DNA of 64,000 nt from Sugiyamaella lignohabitans (GCF_001640025.1 NC_031674.1:4526001-4590000); one strand, 5' to 3'. Positions 48,601 to 59,515 are shown, counted from the stretch's first letter. A program made the numbers and translations. The notes: generated by a model from the sequence alone, not told the origin.

Positions 48601-50261
48601 TACAATTCTCTGCTCGACTAAGGTTACCATCAACAATGCCTGATTCTAAAAAAATGCAAATAGTTGATAGAGTCATTGCTGATTTGGATATGTACGACAT
48701 GGCTGATGCGTTAGTAGGGAAAGAAGGAGGCACTAACAGTTTACCCGCTTATCATCGTAAGAAGCTAGCTATTGGAGTAGAGATGGTAGCCCTTCCTGAT
48801 GTTTTGATAGTAGATCTACCTACTAATCGTCTCGATACTGTAGAATCTCACAAATTTGCAATACTACTGACTTCTCTAGCTAGGGATAGTGGTGTAGCTA
48901 TTATTTCTTCTCTATGGGATCCCTCATCTAGCCAACTTGATTACTTTGATAATGTTCTCTTACTAGACCCATCTGGTGGATGCTCATATTTTGGTAAAGT
49001 TGGCCAAGACCTAAGAGAAATTCTTCGCTATTTCAACCGATCATCTTGTGATCCCTACCGTGGCGAAAACCTGGCTGGTACTACTGACTTCTTGCTACAA
49101 ACGGTACGCAACATGGACTCGTGTGGAGCACACGAAATGAGGTCTGCATGGTCGACGTCAAGAGAAAAGGCTGTGATGGACGCTACGATAGTAGAATTGA
49201 ATGACTCCAGGCACGCGACTCCCATGATCCCCCACAACTCACCAAACTCATATATGAGAAACTTTGGGCTTGTGTTTAAGCGTACTGCCAGAGCTTATTG
49301 GAGAACTCCCAGGTACTTTTTTTTCAAAGCATTTTCATTTGCGCTGATTGGTTTATTTGTTGGCTTCACTTTTTACAAAGCTGGTAATACTGCTGGCGGT
49401 CTTCAAAATGGTGTTTTTGCATTTTTTTTTTCAATCGTCGTAGACCCTGCTATGGCGGCTATGATTCACGACCAAGTAATGCCTATAAGAGATCACTATG
49501 AACGTGGTGAAAAGAACTACAGGCAGACTTATCACTGGAGCTGTCTCACCTTTTCTGTCTTGATTTGTGAGGTTGCTGTCCACATTCCCCTATCAACGCT
49601 GACATTCCTTGGTTTGTATTATCCCACACACTATACATCCCAACCAGGCTATTTCTACTTTGTGTACTGTATCCTATTTCAGCTGTATGTGGTCAGCATT
49701 TCTTTGGGCATCACTTTCATGTCTCCAGATATCATGTCTGCCAACAACCTGTCTTCAACCGCATTCAATTTGACTGTTAATTACTGCGGTGTACCTCAAA
49801 GACCAAATCTTATGACTGGTCTTTACAGGTTCTTGTATAGAGTGTCTCCATTGTCATACTTTGTTCAAGCATACTCCATTGCCTTCTTCCATGAATTACC
49901 AGTTGTTTGTAAACCGCAGGAGTACACGGTGTTTAGTACTATTGCCGGGAAAACATGTCAAGAGTATGCCGGCCCGTTTATAGCTGCCAATGGAGGATAT
50001 CTTGCAAATCCTGATTCAACTAGCACCTGTCAGTATTGCCAGTTTGCTGTGGGCGATGAGTTTATGCATGCTAATTTGAGCACTGGTATTGGCGACAAGT
50101 GGCGTAACGTTGGGATCATTTTCGCATACATTCTTTTCAATATTGCTGGAGCCCAATTATGTTACTTTATTTTCCGAGTCGTTAAGTGGCCCTCTTTTCT
50201 TAAGAAAATTAGCTTTATCGGCAGACAGTTTGTGTTTGCAAAGAAGATTCACGACGATTAA
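45658..50261 (+). CDS. PDR-type (ABCG) full-size ABC protein with degenerate nucleotide-binding domains, one intron
   Basis: Exons 45658-46537 and 46621-50261 join to 1506 aa, the usual PDR length, in the order NBD1-TMD1-NBD2-TMD2. The frame is open upstream to 45616 but the first ATG is 45658. A Gly/Ala/Pro/Ser-rich stretch (about 55-110) precedes NBD1. The Walker A of NBD1 reads 'LGANNAGCSTLLKTLSG' (from 242; family GRPGxGC) and its signature 'TSPLMRHKLTVAEA' lacks SGGER. NBD2 lacks the Walker A lysine: 'MTAIISENLMSLTALTELLA' (892-911) aligns with the family motif with Leu903 for Lys. The catalytic Glu is Leu1026 ('IVDLPTNRLD') and the H-loop His is Trp1059 ('SSLWDPSS'). Both membrane domains are intact ('NRPILLKQRRYYFIRP', 'SYSGYMIPTTFMHPWFRWLN'). 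ATP-driven export seems impossible; a pseudo-ATPase role, or a recent pseudogene without stop codons, is inferred. Confidence 0.88.
46538..46620 (+). other. 83-bp intron of the PDR-type gene
   Basis: GTAAGT donor and TTTAG acceptor, with CTCAT/CTCAC branch candidates near the 3' end. Splicing joins A|TT to give 'YNSSIDAHFPQLTVRQTL', the Q-loop region of PDR NBD1. Without splicing the frame shifts and stops at 46620. Confidence 0.88.
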
Positions 50262-50685
50262 CCCTACATGGTTTTTTTTTTATTTAAGTATGTATTTCAA
50301 TGCTAAAAATTAAATGTAAGCTTTGCCAGAAGGGCCAGTGAACCTGTCTGGCCCTCCTGCTTCCCAAGGTTAGTATCACAGGAAATTAATTTAAATAACC
50401 AACATTCGTCTTCGCGGATGATTTCTCGACTGGTAAGCGGTTTAAGCGCGCTTGGCGGCAGTGGGCGGGAAATTTTCAGGCCCAGATTTTGCCAGCTGTG
50501 CGGTTTAGGGTTAGTTGATAAATGTGAAATTTCACGGGACCGTTGGATCAAACTAGAATCAAGAAACGACCAAATACAATTTTTTATTTCTTTTTGTCAT
50601 TCATTCATTCATTTATTTACGTTTGAGTTGGGATTTGGGTGTTTAACGGTATTGGGTGGTTAGAATCTTTTAGAAAAGTGGGGAT
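50262..50685. other. Intergenic region upstream of the mitochondrial protein gene
   Basis: 424 bp. No hairpin repeat and no TATA box; a short GCGCGCTTGGCGGCAGTGGG stretch near 50445 is the only GC-rich part. The T-rich stretch near 50270-50282 may belong to the 3' end of the ABC gene. Confidence 0.5.
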
Positions 50686-52968
50686 ATGAAATCTGGTAAC
50701 CTTTTACTTTCACTGGCACAGGCCAGTGGCCGTAATGGACTGGTATTGAGAAGATGCTACTCTGATCAGGCTATTGGTAGAGGTAGTGGTCATATCGAAA
50801 CATCAGCAGGGCAGCCTTATAACAGTCTTGACGAGTATGGTGTCTTGGATTCACTTTTTTTCCCACCTCAGAAGAAACAAGGTAGACGACCAGTAAAAAA
50901 CACTACCAAAGAATACACGTTACCATTTATTCGACAAATTAAGCGATTAAGATTATTAGAAGAGCGAAGGCGGCCATTATCAGAAAAAGGTGCAGAGAGT
51001 CTGACTGCAGCTAGGCTAAGAGCTAGTTCAAGCTCTGCTACTAGGGTGACCACCTCTTATCACTCTAAATTCGGCAGAAATACCAATGTTGCATTGTCAG
51101 ATGAGTTAAAATCTAAGATAGTCCGTCTAATGGCCTCTCGTTACTTGAGTAGATCTGACATTGACAGTTGGCTTAAAATTCATATAGACTCGGAACCACT
51201 TAGTAGCCGCCAAGCACTTCTAGAAAACTGTCTTGGTTATATGATTGAATCTGCGAGCCAGAGATCGTTGAAGCCAATTATGGACTACTGTGTATTTGTA
51301 TGGAAATCTGGTTTCGAAGGAACCAAACTGACTACTTCGAGCGTTCGCAATCAAGTCATAAGTATATTCAGGCAGGCACTTGAGATCTTTGATGCAACTG
51401 TATATTCAATCGATAGAGACCACAAATTGGTTGTAAAAGTGGGTATTGAAGATGTGGATGCGTTCAAAAAGTTGCACCATATTTATTTGAATATATATGG
51501 AGGCGGGTCAGCCTATGATGTCGAGCTAGATGATTTATGGTTTCAGTTGGTATTAAGATGTGGAACCATAGAAGCAGCAGACGAAATTATTGTTAGCCAT
51601 TATCTTGAATCGTCGGTATTACCTTCATACGAGGCAACGGATACTTTTATTAATGCACTTTCTAAGCATATTTCACTTCAGAAACAGATATATCCTGGCT
51701 CTGACCATGAGTTCAATCAAAAAGTCAAACACGACTTAACTATTTACAGAGAGCTACTAGCTTCTGATCGAGTGACCCCTGCTGTTGTCAAGTTTTTGCT
51801 GTTATGGACAGAGGGGTTGAATGAGGTTTACAGTATACTGGATCTAGCCAAAAACTCACGATATGCTGATGATATATTTTCGACCTGTCAAGTCGCTATG
51901 GTTGAGTCTGTCGTCAAGGAGGCATTACATGAAGCCAAAAATGGCGACAATAGCACGGAGTTGCCATCTTCTTCAACGAATTTGGTTAACCCCAAAATAT
52001 TTATTCCTATGCATATTAGAGCTATGGCTCATATGTTTGGAACTCTGAACAGATTCACAAAATGCTCGGCCGGAATTACTGCCGATGCTCTAGACAAGTG
52101 TCTGTTGTTGTCTGCAAAGTATGGAAATTCAGCAGGCATGTATAGGGCTCTGGCCATGAGGTTAGATCTAGAGAAGAAATTTGAAAAAGGAGTTGCTCCT
52201 CGAATTGATTCAGAAGTTATTGGTAAAGTTTTCGATTGCTTTCCAATAGCTAGTGGAGCCATGAACCAGGAAAAGAAATCTTCCACTTCTTTATGGGCAG
52301 TGCGAGATGCAATTATTGCTGACCCGGCTCGTGATCAGGCTATTTTGTATCATCTTCGAACAATGGTGAATCCTGGTAGCAGTGAAAAAGCTGTGTTTCA
52401 AAAGTATATATCTGCGCTTGGTAGATGTGGCAGAATTGATCGTTTGGATTTTGAGTGGAATGATTTCTTTGCTCCCACAACATCAGGTAACCGATCGAAA
52501 GCTGACATAGATTGGTCTGAATCCCCTGAAACTGTATTAGAATTTATCTCAGCTTTTAAGACTGCTGGATCAGTTCAAAAAGGACTAAGTATAATAGAGT
52601 CCATTCTTCATGCCTCTGATGACCAGAGCTCGAAATACTATACTGCATCGGTTGGAATCCTACGAGATATATTCAGATATGAAATCCTACCACTCAATGA
52701 ATCTCTGTCATTTGTAGCGGATTGGTTTTTGCATCAGAAAAGCAGTACACAATGGCTTGCGGATGACATTCAAACTGTGTTTAACGAGATCGGGGGACCC
52801 CATTCGGTTTCGTCTCTTTCTCTTGGTGAAGCTCGGACCGCTTCTCATATTGGCCACGAAGTCGCTAACGCAATTCTTCAAGTCAGAGGTGGTATGGACG
52901 TTGAAAGTTCAGTGAATTCGCTGAATCAACTTCTTGGTGGCACCACCACCATTAGTTCTAGAGTGTAA
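50686..52968 (+). CDS. Mitochondrial protein of unknown function, alpha-helical (PPR-like expression factor?)
   Basis: 760-aa protein that I do not recognise. The N-terminus ('MKSGNLLLSLAQASGRNG', then 'LVLRRCYSDQ') is a typical mitochondrial presequence, with Arg, Ser, no acidic residues in the first 25 and an RxxY|S cleavage pattern. After a basic stretch (about 65-135), the rest is predicted helical with no strong sequence motif, for example 'SASQRSLKPIMDYCVFVW', 'LDDLWFQLVLRCGTIEAADE' and 'FQKYISALGRCGRIDRLDFE'. These have the spacing and residue mix of helix-turn-helix PPR/TPR-type repeats. Yeast mitochondria have many fast-evolving factors of this size that stabilise or translate single organelle mRNAs (Atp22, Aep, Dmr1/Ccm1 types); this may be one. 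Start ATG at 50686 is clear. Confidence 0.7.
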   Translation: MKSGNLLLSLAQASGRNGLVLRRCYSDQAIGRGSGHIETSAGQPYNSLDEYGVLDSLFFPPQKKQGRRPVKNTTKEYTLPFIRQIKRLRLLEERRRPLSEKGAESLTAARLRASSSSATRVTTSYHSKFGRNTNVALSDELKSKIVRLMASRYLSRSDIDSWLKIHIDSEPLSSRQALLENCLGYMIESASQRSLKPIMDYCVFVWKSGFEGTKLTTSSVRNQVISIFRQALEIFDATVYSIDRDHKLVVKVGIEDVDAFKKLHHIYLNIYGGGSAYDVELDDLWFQLVLRCGTIEAADEIIVSHYLESSVLPSYEATDTFINALSKHISLQKQIYPGSDHEFNQKVKHDLTIYRELLASDRVTPAVVKFLLLWTEGLNEVYSILDLAKNSRYADDIFSTCQVAMVESVVKEALHEAKNGDNSTELPSSSTNLVNPKIFIPMHIRAMAHMFGTLNRFTKCSAGITADALDKCLLLSAKYGNSAGMYRALAMRLDLEKKFEKGVAPRIDSEVIGKVFDCFPIASGAMNQEKKSSTSLWAVRDAIIADPARDQAILYHLRTMVNPGSSEKAVFQKYISALGRCGRIDRLDFEWNDFFAPTTSGNRSKADIDWSESPETVLEFISAFKTAGSVQKGLSIIESILHASDDQSSKYYTASVGILRDIFRYEILPLNESLSFVADWFLHQKSSTQWLADDIQTVFNEIGGPHSVSSLSLGEARTASHIGHEVANAILQVRGGMDVESSVNSLNQLLGGTTTISSRV

Positions 52969-53116
52969 GACAGTTTTACCATTGGCTGGTGCTATCTTAT
53001 TTTTCTGTTAATTAATTTATGTATATAAATAGATGATGACCATGATAATCGTGAATTATGCTTTGAATGTGATTAGCGAATTGGCCCTTGTTAGATTCTG
53101 GGTTTTCAACTAATGC

Positions 53117-54211
53117 CTATATTTTTTCGGTGTCTGGAGGCTGCACTGGTGGCGGTACAGGTGCTGGCACAGGTGCTGGTGCTGGTGCTGGTGCTGGTGC
53201 TGGCTGTGAATGTCTCTTTGGTTTTACCACGAGCACAATAATGAGCCCAACAATGATTAAACACAGAAGCAATATAACTTTACACTTCTGCGTCCTTTTC
53301 TGATAATGCGTGGCTTGTATGAGCTCCTTGTCAGCCTGCTTTACATTGGTATACATGGTCTCGACATTGTAATCAATTCTATCCAGGAGAGTACCCTGGT
53401 CTATCACCATTGTTTGTAGGTCCTTGAATATATCTGCCAGTTCCAGAATGCCCTGGGCAATTTTTGTAATTTCCTGCTCTCTCTGGCGAATTTCCGTATC
53501 CTCTGTTGCAATTAACGACTGCTTTTGCTCTTGCTGGCGCAAAGTGTTTTCAGAAAACGCGACATCCATTTCGTCTTCCGCCACTGGATCGTAACTTCCA
53601 TTACCGCTACCACTAGCTCCTCCGCTGCTGCTGGAACCAATGGCTGGTGATTGTGGCCTCAATGGGGTATATGATGAGATTCCACTATCTTTTCGTAGTG
53701 CTTTCAAGTAATTTGATTGCATCTTTCTAAATGTACTAGATGTTGCTTGGACTTTGGTGGCCATTGAAATCTTCATGTTGGAGCTCATTTTAACCTCTGC
53801 TGTAGATCCACCAGAGTTCGACATAGCATCAAACTTCTTTATCAGTGACTGACATTCATGTAGCCCGCTGGTGATTTCAAATGTCAACTTTTCAATCTGT
53901 TCTTCTTCATAAGTTCTATCATCAAATCCTGGTAGTGCATTTTTCCGATGCAAGGTGTCTAACTGGCTAATTTGTCGCTTGATATCAGACAGCCTTTCAT
54001 CAACTTCACTCGAAACATCTACCCATGATGGCGGAAGCAGGTCCATCTCTATACCAATCATATCGTAACCATTACTAGTCCCTGGAGCAGCAGCGCCGCC
54101 AATTAACCCCTGTTGCTCTTCAGGAACATCTCTTATTGAAGTTGAAGGGATTGGATGGTGCGCGTATGATTGTCTATATGAAATGTACAAATTTGTACGA
54201 TCTCGAAACAT
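53117..54211 (-). CDS. TLG2: t-SNARE syntaxin Tlg2 (syntaxin-16 type)
   Basis: 364-aa endosome/trans-Golgi Qa-SNARE. The frame stays open upstream but without another ATG; the start at 54209-54211 gives 'MFRDRTNLYISYRQSYAHH', almost the same N-terminal peptide as yeast Tlg2, which binds the Sec1/Munc18 protein Vps45. The Habc region (about 60-170) has 'PPSWVDVSSEVDERLSDIKR' and 'RKNALPGFDDRTYEEEQIEK'. The SNARE helix (about 235-298) has the zero-layer glutamine in 'VIDQGTLLDRIDYNVE', then 'KELIQATHYQKRTQKCKVIL' and a single membrane anchor. After the anchor is a short lumenal tail of Pro-Ala/Pro-Val repeats (about 30 residues), an unusual addition. Divergent from RPA135 with a 481-bp shared promoter region. 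Confidence 0.96.
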   Translation of the reverse strand: MFRDRTNLYISYRQSYAHHPIPSTSIRDVPEEQQGLIGGAAAPGTSNGYDMIGIEMDLLPPSWVDVSSEVDERLSDIKRQISQLDTLHRKNALPGFDDRTYEEEQIEKLTFEITSGLHECQSLIKKFDAMSNSGGSTAEVKMSSNMKISMATKVQATSSTFRKMQSNYLKALRKDSGISSYTPLRPQSPAIGSSSSGGASGSGNGSYDPVAEDEMDVAFSENTLRQQEQKQSLIATEDTEIRQREQEITKIAQGILELADIFKDLQTMVIDQGTLLDRIDYNVETMYTNVKQADKELIQATHYQKRTQKCKVILLLCLIIVGLIIVLVVKPKRHSQPAPAPAPAPAPVPAPVPPPVQPPDTEKI

Positions 54212-54692
54212 TGTAAAGGCCAATTGGTATACCAGGCTGTACTTCGTCTTCTCCACAGCTGTTACTTTATCTGAATTTAACTGCGTGTCATACGGTTCAT
54301 CCTTACATGAAGGGGTCTTGCTTGCATTCGCTACTATGAGCGGCTGAGGTATCGACTTCACAGAATGTTTCACGAGCCGATTTTCCGTAGAGCCTATGAT
54401 CTAGTCATAGTCAAACAAATATAAAAGCTTGAGAACCTCTAGATTAAAGGCTGCTACAATTGTGGTTATTTACTTATTGCTTTTGGCTTTTGTGTTTTAT
54501 ATTGCAAGCTGGTACAACCACCTATAAATGTTCAATATTGAAGCTTATCTTATCAGCGCGGGATCCGAGGGTTTGCACGGCTGTGCATCTGCACCTGAAT
54601 ATTTTTTTTATTGTTGATCTTTCCAAGATTTTATTCTTAAATTTTAAGACAGCGACTTTCACCACTAGGACACTGTTGACAGAGGTTTCATA
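54212..54692. other. Divergent promoter between TLG2 and RPA135
   Basis: 481 bp, AT-rich with a T-tract near the RPA135 side (about 54600-54620). No TATA box near either ATG and no PAC (GCGATGAG) or RRPE element was seen. The first 160 bp next to TLG2 are an open frame lacking an ATG. Confidence 0.5.
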
Positions 54693-57600
54693 ATGGGTGT
54701 CTCTTTCCACACTCTCGAGAGAGAGAAGATTTTCCGAGATCCTCCAACAGATAAGCCTTCTTATCCGTTGTTGGCTCAAGCCATTCAACCTCATGTTGGC
54801 TCGTTCAATGCATTGATGGAGGGCCCAGGTGACGGCCTTTTGAACTTGGCTGTAAAAGATATTGGTTCTAAAATTGTTTTCGATAGCAATGACCCAGACA
54901 GATTGGGTAACAAATTAAGCTGTAAGTCAATGGAAATTGGGTATATTTTAGGAGAAAACACTTCTAACATATTATAGTCCGTATCGAGTCTGTTCAAATT
55001 TCAAGACCTATCCTATCAGCTAGAGACAAGACTACTGTTAATAGACGTACATTTCCCTCGGAATGTCGTGAAAGAATGACTACATATAGAGGTAAGCTGA
55101 TTCTCAAGTTTGCATATTCAGTTAATGATGGCCCTGAAGAGTTCGAGACTAGGGATGCCGGTAGTATTCCAATCATGCTGAGAACAAATAGATGTCATTT
55201 GGAGGGATTATCGCCAGCAGGCTTGGTGGCTGCAAAAGAAGAATCTGAAGAACTTGGTGGTTACTTCATTGTCAATGGTATCGAAAAATTGATTCGTATG
55301 TTGATTGTTCAAAGACGTAACCATCCCATGGCTATTGTCAGACCTTCCTTTGTTAATAGAGGAGCTGCTTATACTCAATACGGTATTCAGATTCGTTGTG
55401 TTCGTCCTGACCAAACTTCTCAAACCAATGTTCTTCATTATTTGAATGATGGTAATGTTACATTCAGATTCTCTTGGAGAAAGAATGAATACTTGATCCC
55501 TGTAATGATGATTCTCAAGGCTCTTGTTGAGACCAATGACAGAGAGATTTTCGACGGAATTGTTGGTCAAGAGACTGGCAATTCCTTTTTGACTGATCGT
55601 TTGGAGTTGCTTTTAAGAACATACAAATCTTACAATTTATACACTAAGCAGGAAACCTTGGCATACCTTGGAGACAAGTTTAGAGTTGTCATGGGTGCTA
55701 CCGCCGACTCAACTGATATTGATGTTGGAAAGGAGGTGTTGAGAAGAATTGTATTGGTGCATTTGACCGATAATAAGGACAAATTTAGACAGTTAATGTT
55801 TATGATCAGAAAGCTCTATTCACTTGTCGCTGGTGAATGTTGTCCAGATAATCCAGATGCTGCTCAACACCAAGAAATTTTATTGGGAGGCTTTTTGTAT
55901 GGTATGATCATCAAGGAGAAAATTGACGAATATTTACAAGCATTCAAAGCCCAAATTGTTAGTGATGTTAACCGCCGTAACGCTGTCAACTTCACGGATA
56001 AGAAATATATTTATCGAGTATTTATGAAGATGAATGAGAATATTGGCCAGAAATTACAATATTTCCTGTCTACAGGTAATTTGGTTTCCCAGTCTGGTTT
56101 GGATTTGCAGCAAGTTTCAGGTTATACCGTTGTTGCTGAAAAGATTAATTTTCATCGTTTCATTTCTCACTTTAGAATGGTGCACAGAGGTTCGTTCTTT
56201 GCTGAGCTCAAAACTACAACTGTGCGGAAGCTCTTACCTGAGAGTTGGGGATTCTTGTGTCCTGTACACACTCCAGATGGTTCTCCCTGTGGTTTACTAA
56301 ACCATTTGGCTCACAAGTGTTTTGTTTCTACTGAGTCGCTAAACGTCGATCACATTCCTGCTGTCCTTAGATCACTCGGAGTGAGTAGCCCTGATTCATT
56401 GTCTGCAGGTCCTACAAAGTCCTGTGTTCAATTAGATGGTCGAATTATTGGCTACTGTAGCCATGAGGAGGCTAAGCGTGTTTCCGATACTTTGAGATTT
56501 TGGAAGGTTGAAGGAACTCACAACATTCCTGTACAATTAGAAATTGGATGGGTGCCTCCATCTCACGGTGGTCAATACCCTGGTGTTTTCTTGTTTTCTT
56601 CTCAGGCTAGAATGATCCGTCCTGTCAAATATTTGCCATTGGAGAAAGAGGATTGGGTTGGACCATTTGAACAAGTTTACATGAATATTGCTGTTACACC
56701 GGAAGAGATCACCTCAAATGTTCACAGTCATGTCGAGTTCTCGCCAACTAACATATTCTCCATTTTGGCCAACTTGACTCCTTTCTCTGATTTTAATCAA
56801 TCTCCTCGTAACATGTACCAATGCCAGATGGGTAAACAAACTATGGGTACGCCAGGTACCGCCTTAGTCCACAGATCGGATAACAAGCTCTATCATCTGC
56901 AGACAGGACAATCACCAATTGTTCGTGCTGGTTTGTATGATGAATATGGCATGGATCAGTTCCCTAATGGAACCAATGCCGTGGTAGCAGTTATTTCGTA
57001 TACTGGTTATGATATGGATGATGCCATGATTTTAAACAAGTCAGCATTGGAACGTGGTTTTGGACACGGTTCAGTTTATAAGGTTGAAAAGGTTGATCTT
57101 AGCATGAAGAGAAGACGTGGTGAGCCAATTACCCAGCACTTTGGGTTTGGCAAAGATCAATGGCCTGAGAAGTGGACCGAGAAGCTTGATGACGATGGGT
57201 TGCCTATTATCGGTGTTCTGCTAGAAGAAGGAGATCCTATTGTTGCATATTTTGACGAAATTCTGGGTAAGACCAAAGTCAAGCTCTACAAATCATCGGA
57301 ACCTGCATATGTGTCGGAAGTCAAACTTCTTGGTGATGAGAATGGTGACCAAGAGTTCCAGAGTCTTACTGTTAAGCTACGTGTTAACCGTTCCCCTAAT
57401 ATTGGTGATAAGTTCTCATCTCGACACGGTCAAAAGGGTGTCTGTTCCCAGAAGTGGCCTCAAGTGGACATGCCATTCAGCGAGAGTGGTATACAACCTG
57501 ATATTATTATCAACCCACACGCTTTCCCCTCGCGTATGACAATTGGTATGTTTGTGGAGAGTTTAGCTGGAAAGTCTGGTGCCTTGCATGGATTTGCTCA

Positions 57601-58246
57601 AGACAGTACTCCTTTTATGTTTTCAGAGGAAAACACAGCTGCCGATCATTTCGGACAACAGTTACTCAAGGCCGGTTACAATTACCATGGAAATGAACCT
57701 ATGTACTCCGGTGTTACAGGTGAAGAACTCCGTGTCGATATTTACGTTGGTGTCGTCTTCTACCAACGATTGAGACACATGGTTAATGACAAGTTCCAGG
57801 TCAGATCAACCGGTCCTGTTAACAAGTTAACAATGCAACCTGTCAAGGGAAGAAAGAGACATGGTGGTATCCGTGTGGGAGAGATGGAGCGTGATGCTCT
57901 CATTGGTCATGGTACTGCATTCCTGTTACAAGATCGTTTACTAAACTGTAGTGATTACACACAAACTCACTTGTGTAAGGACTGTGGTTCTATTTTGACT
58001 ACTCAGGTTTCTGTGCCGAGAGTTGGTTCTGCGGCTGTGGTAAGATGTAGACGGTGTGCCACCAAGGTTGTTGGCCGTCTTGGTGCCGGTGATGATTCGA
58101 CGTCGACTGCCTGGGAAGATGGTCTTGGAAATAGATTCAAGGGAGGAAATAATATTTCCACGGTGGCCATCCCATTTGTATTAAAATATCTTGATTCCGA
58201 GCTTGCAGCTATGGGTATCAAAATGAGATTTAATGCTGGCCCATAA
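54693..58246 (+). CDS. RPA135: RNA polymerase I second-largest subunit (A135), one intron
   Basis: Exons 54693-54921 and 54978-58246 join to 1165 aa (yeast Rpa135 is 1203 aa). It forms, with the largest subunit, the catalytic core that transcribes rRNA in the nucleolus. The N-terminus 'FHTLEREKIFRDPPTDKPSY' and 'HVGSFNALMEGPGDGLLNLA' is typical of Pol I rather than Pol II or III. Splicing gives 'LGNKLSFRIESVQISRPILS'. Conserved core: 'GGYFIVNGIEKLIRMLIVQR', 'WGFLCPVHTPDGSPCGLLNH', 'SYTGYDMDDAMILNKSA', 'NIGDKFSSRHGQKGVCS' and 'KGRKRHGGIRVGEMERDALI'; the C-terminal zinc ribbon has CxxC pairs ('CKDCGS', 'CRRCA'). Compared with yeast, the linker after the second CxxC is shorter. CTG codes an invariant Leu at 57923-57925. 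Confidence 0.98.
54922..54977 (+). other. 56-bp intron of RPA135
   Basis: Donor GTAAGT, branch TTCTAAC (54962-54968), acceptor TATAG ending at 54977. Without removal the frame stops at the acceptor, and the conserved segment joining the two parts would be lost. Confidence 0.95.
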
Positions 58247-59515
58247 CCATCCAATTTGCATTAAAATATATATTTTTGTATTTTTGTATTTATCTTGTTC
58301 ATAATAAAAATAAGCCCTATTGATTTAACACGGGTAGTTTGGGAATGGGTTCCTTACTACGAGAACAAGTTCGTTCCGGTGAACTAATAATTCCTATCCC
58401 GTTGTTTTTTCGGTTAACAGCAAATTTCAAGAAAAATACTGGATCAACCGGCTATGTCTTGTCTCAAGAGTTCATTACAAACGAAATTTCGGTCTATCGG
58501 TCCAAAAAGCACTACAGTGGCTGTCGCTACAGAAACGACATGATCGGAGGTTCGGAGTTTTCCCGAATACAAATTTATTGACGGCTATTAGAGAATATCG
58601 GAGACCAAGGGACCCGTGACCCAAGGACTGGCCATCTAGCTTAACGGTTCAGCTAAGGAACACCGGACTTTCGGTGTTTCGGTATTAAAGTCCGAACTGG
58701 GTCAGGATATTTAGTTCCCCTGAAATGTACAAATTTGAACCATCGGGTTCCCGGTGCTGAATGCAGGGAGCGTTTGTCAAGCAGCGGTATGGTCGAGATT
58801 AGCAGCAGCATGCACCTCACGGTGCGTATCAGTCACATGTATGCTAATTACGGAAACCAATAGTAAGCCGCCAAAACACAAGCATATTTTTGCATCTGCT
58901 GCCCAGAATTAAAACAAAAATATTCGATTCAGGGGCGGGGTTACTCATCTGAAAAACCTTAGTTGTATTCGGAACGAATGGGTCAAGTGTGCATAGGCAG
59001 AGCAAGTCACGAACTTAACTGGCTGCCAGCGAGTGGTTTATTCAAAACTATTTAGCAAAATCATAGAAAAAGATTATCGTAATACTTGTTTTGATGATAT
59101 CTATACTAATTGGCTATCCTAGAGGTTAACCATTTTTGACGGCCATATTCAGATCTGAAAAGCTTGAATACATACCCACCAAATCGCTGAGATTGGCAAG
59201 ATGTGCATTCCACATGCATCATGCTCGTATTGTTCCAGTATGCATCATCGATCCTAACATCCCTCAAGGTCCGACGACGGTAACCGAAACACAACACAAG
59301 GAAGTTAAAGTAGATATCAACTAAAGATCAACCCCAATAAAAACGTGATATCAGAATCTTCTCGTGACTATTCGATTAGCCAACGTCAAATTGTGTTGGA
59401 TTCATTCAACTTCTACGTGGGGAATTACTTGTAAACAATCGCTGAAGATCTGGACAAAGCACAATAACCACTCCGTTATAGGCTGCCATTTTTTTGTATT
59501 CAATATCAGTGAATA
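58247..59515. other. Intergenic region downstream of RPA135
   Basis: 1.3 kb. It includes a folded tRNA-like element (58617-58704), the 16-mer AAAAACCTTAGTTGTA (58952-58967), which also occurs at 6921-6936, and the promoter of the BRE4-like gene. Small open frames (plus 58339-58581, plus 59136-59324) lack domains. Confidence 0.6.
58617..58704. other. tRNA-like four-helix element (not a canonical tRNA)
   Basis: The ends TGACCCA (58617-58623) and TGGGTCA (58698-58704) pair over 7 bp. Between them three hairpins are visible: TAGCT/AGCTA (58637-58641 with 58651-58655), AACACCG/CGGTGTT (58659-58665 with 58672-58678) and TCGG/CCGA (58679-58682 with 58692-58695). The loops (9, 6 and 9 nt) and the lack of a GGTTCRA B-box argue against a normal tRNA. 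A competing pair GGACTTT/AAAGTCC (58665-58671 with 58687-58693) exists. It may be a decayed tRNA or an unrelated structured RNA; chance is not excluded. Confidence 0.35.
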
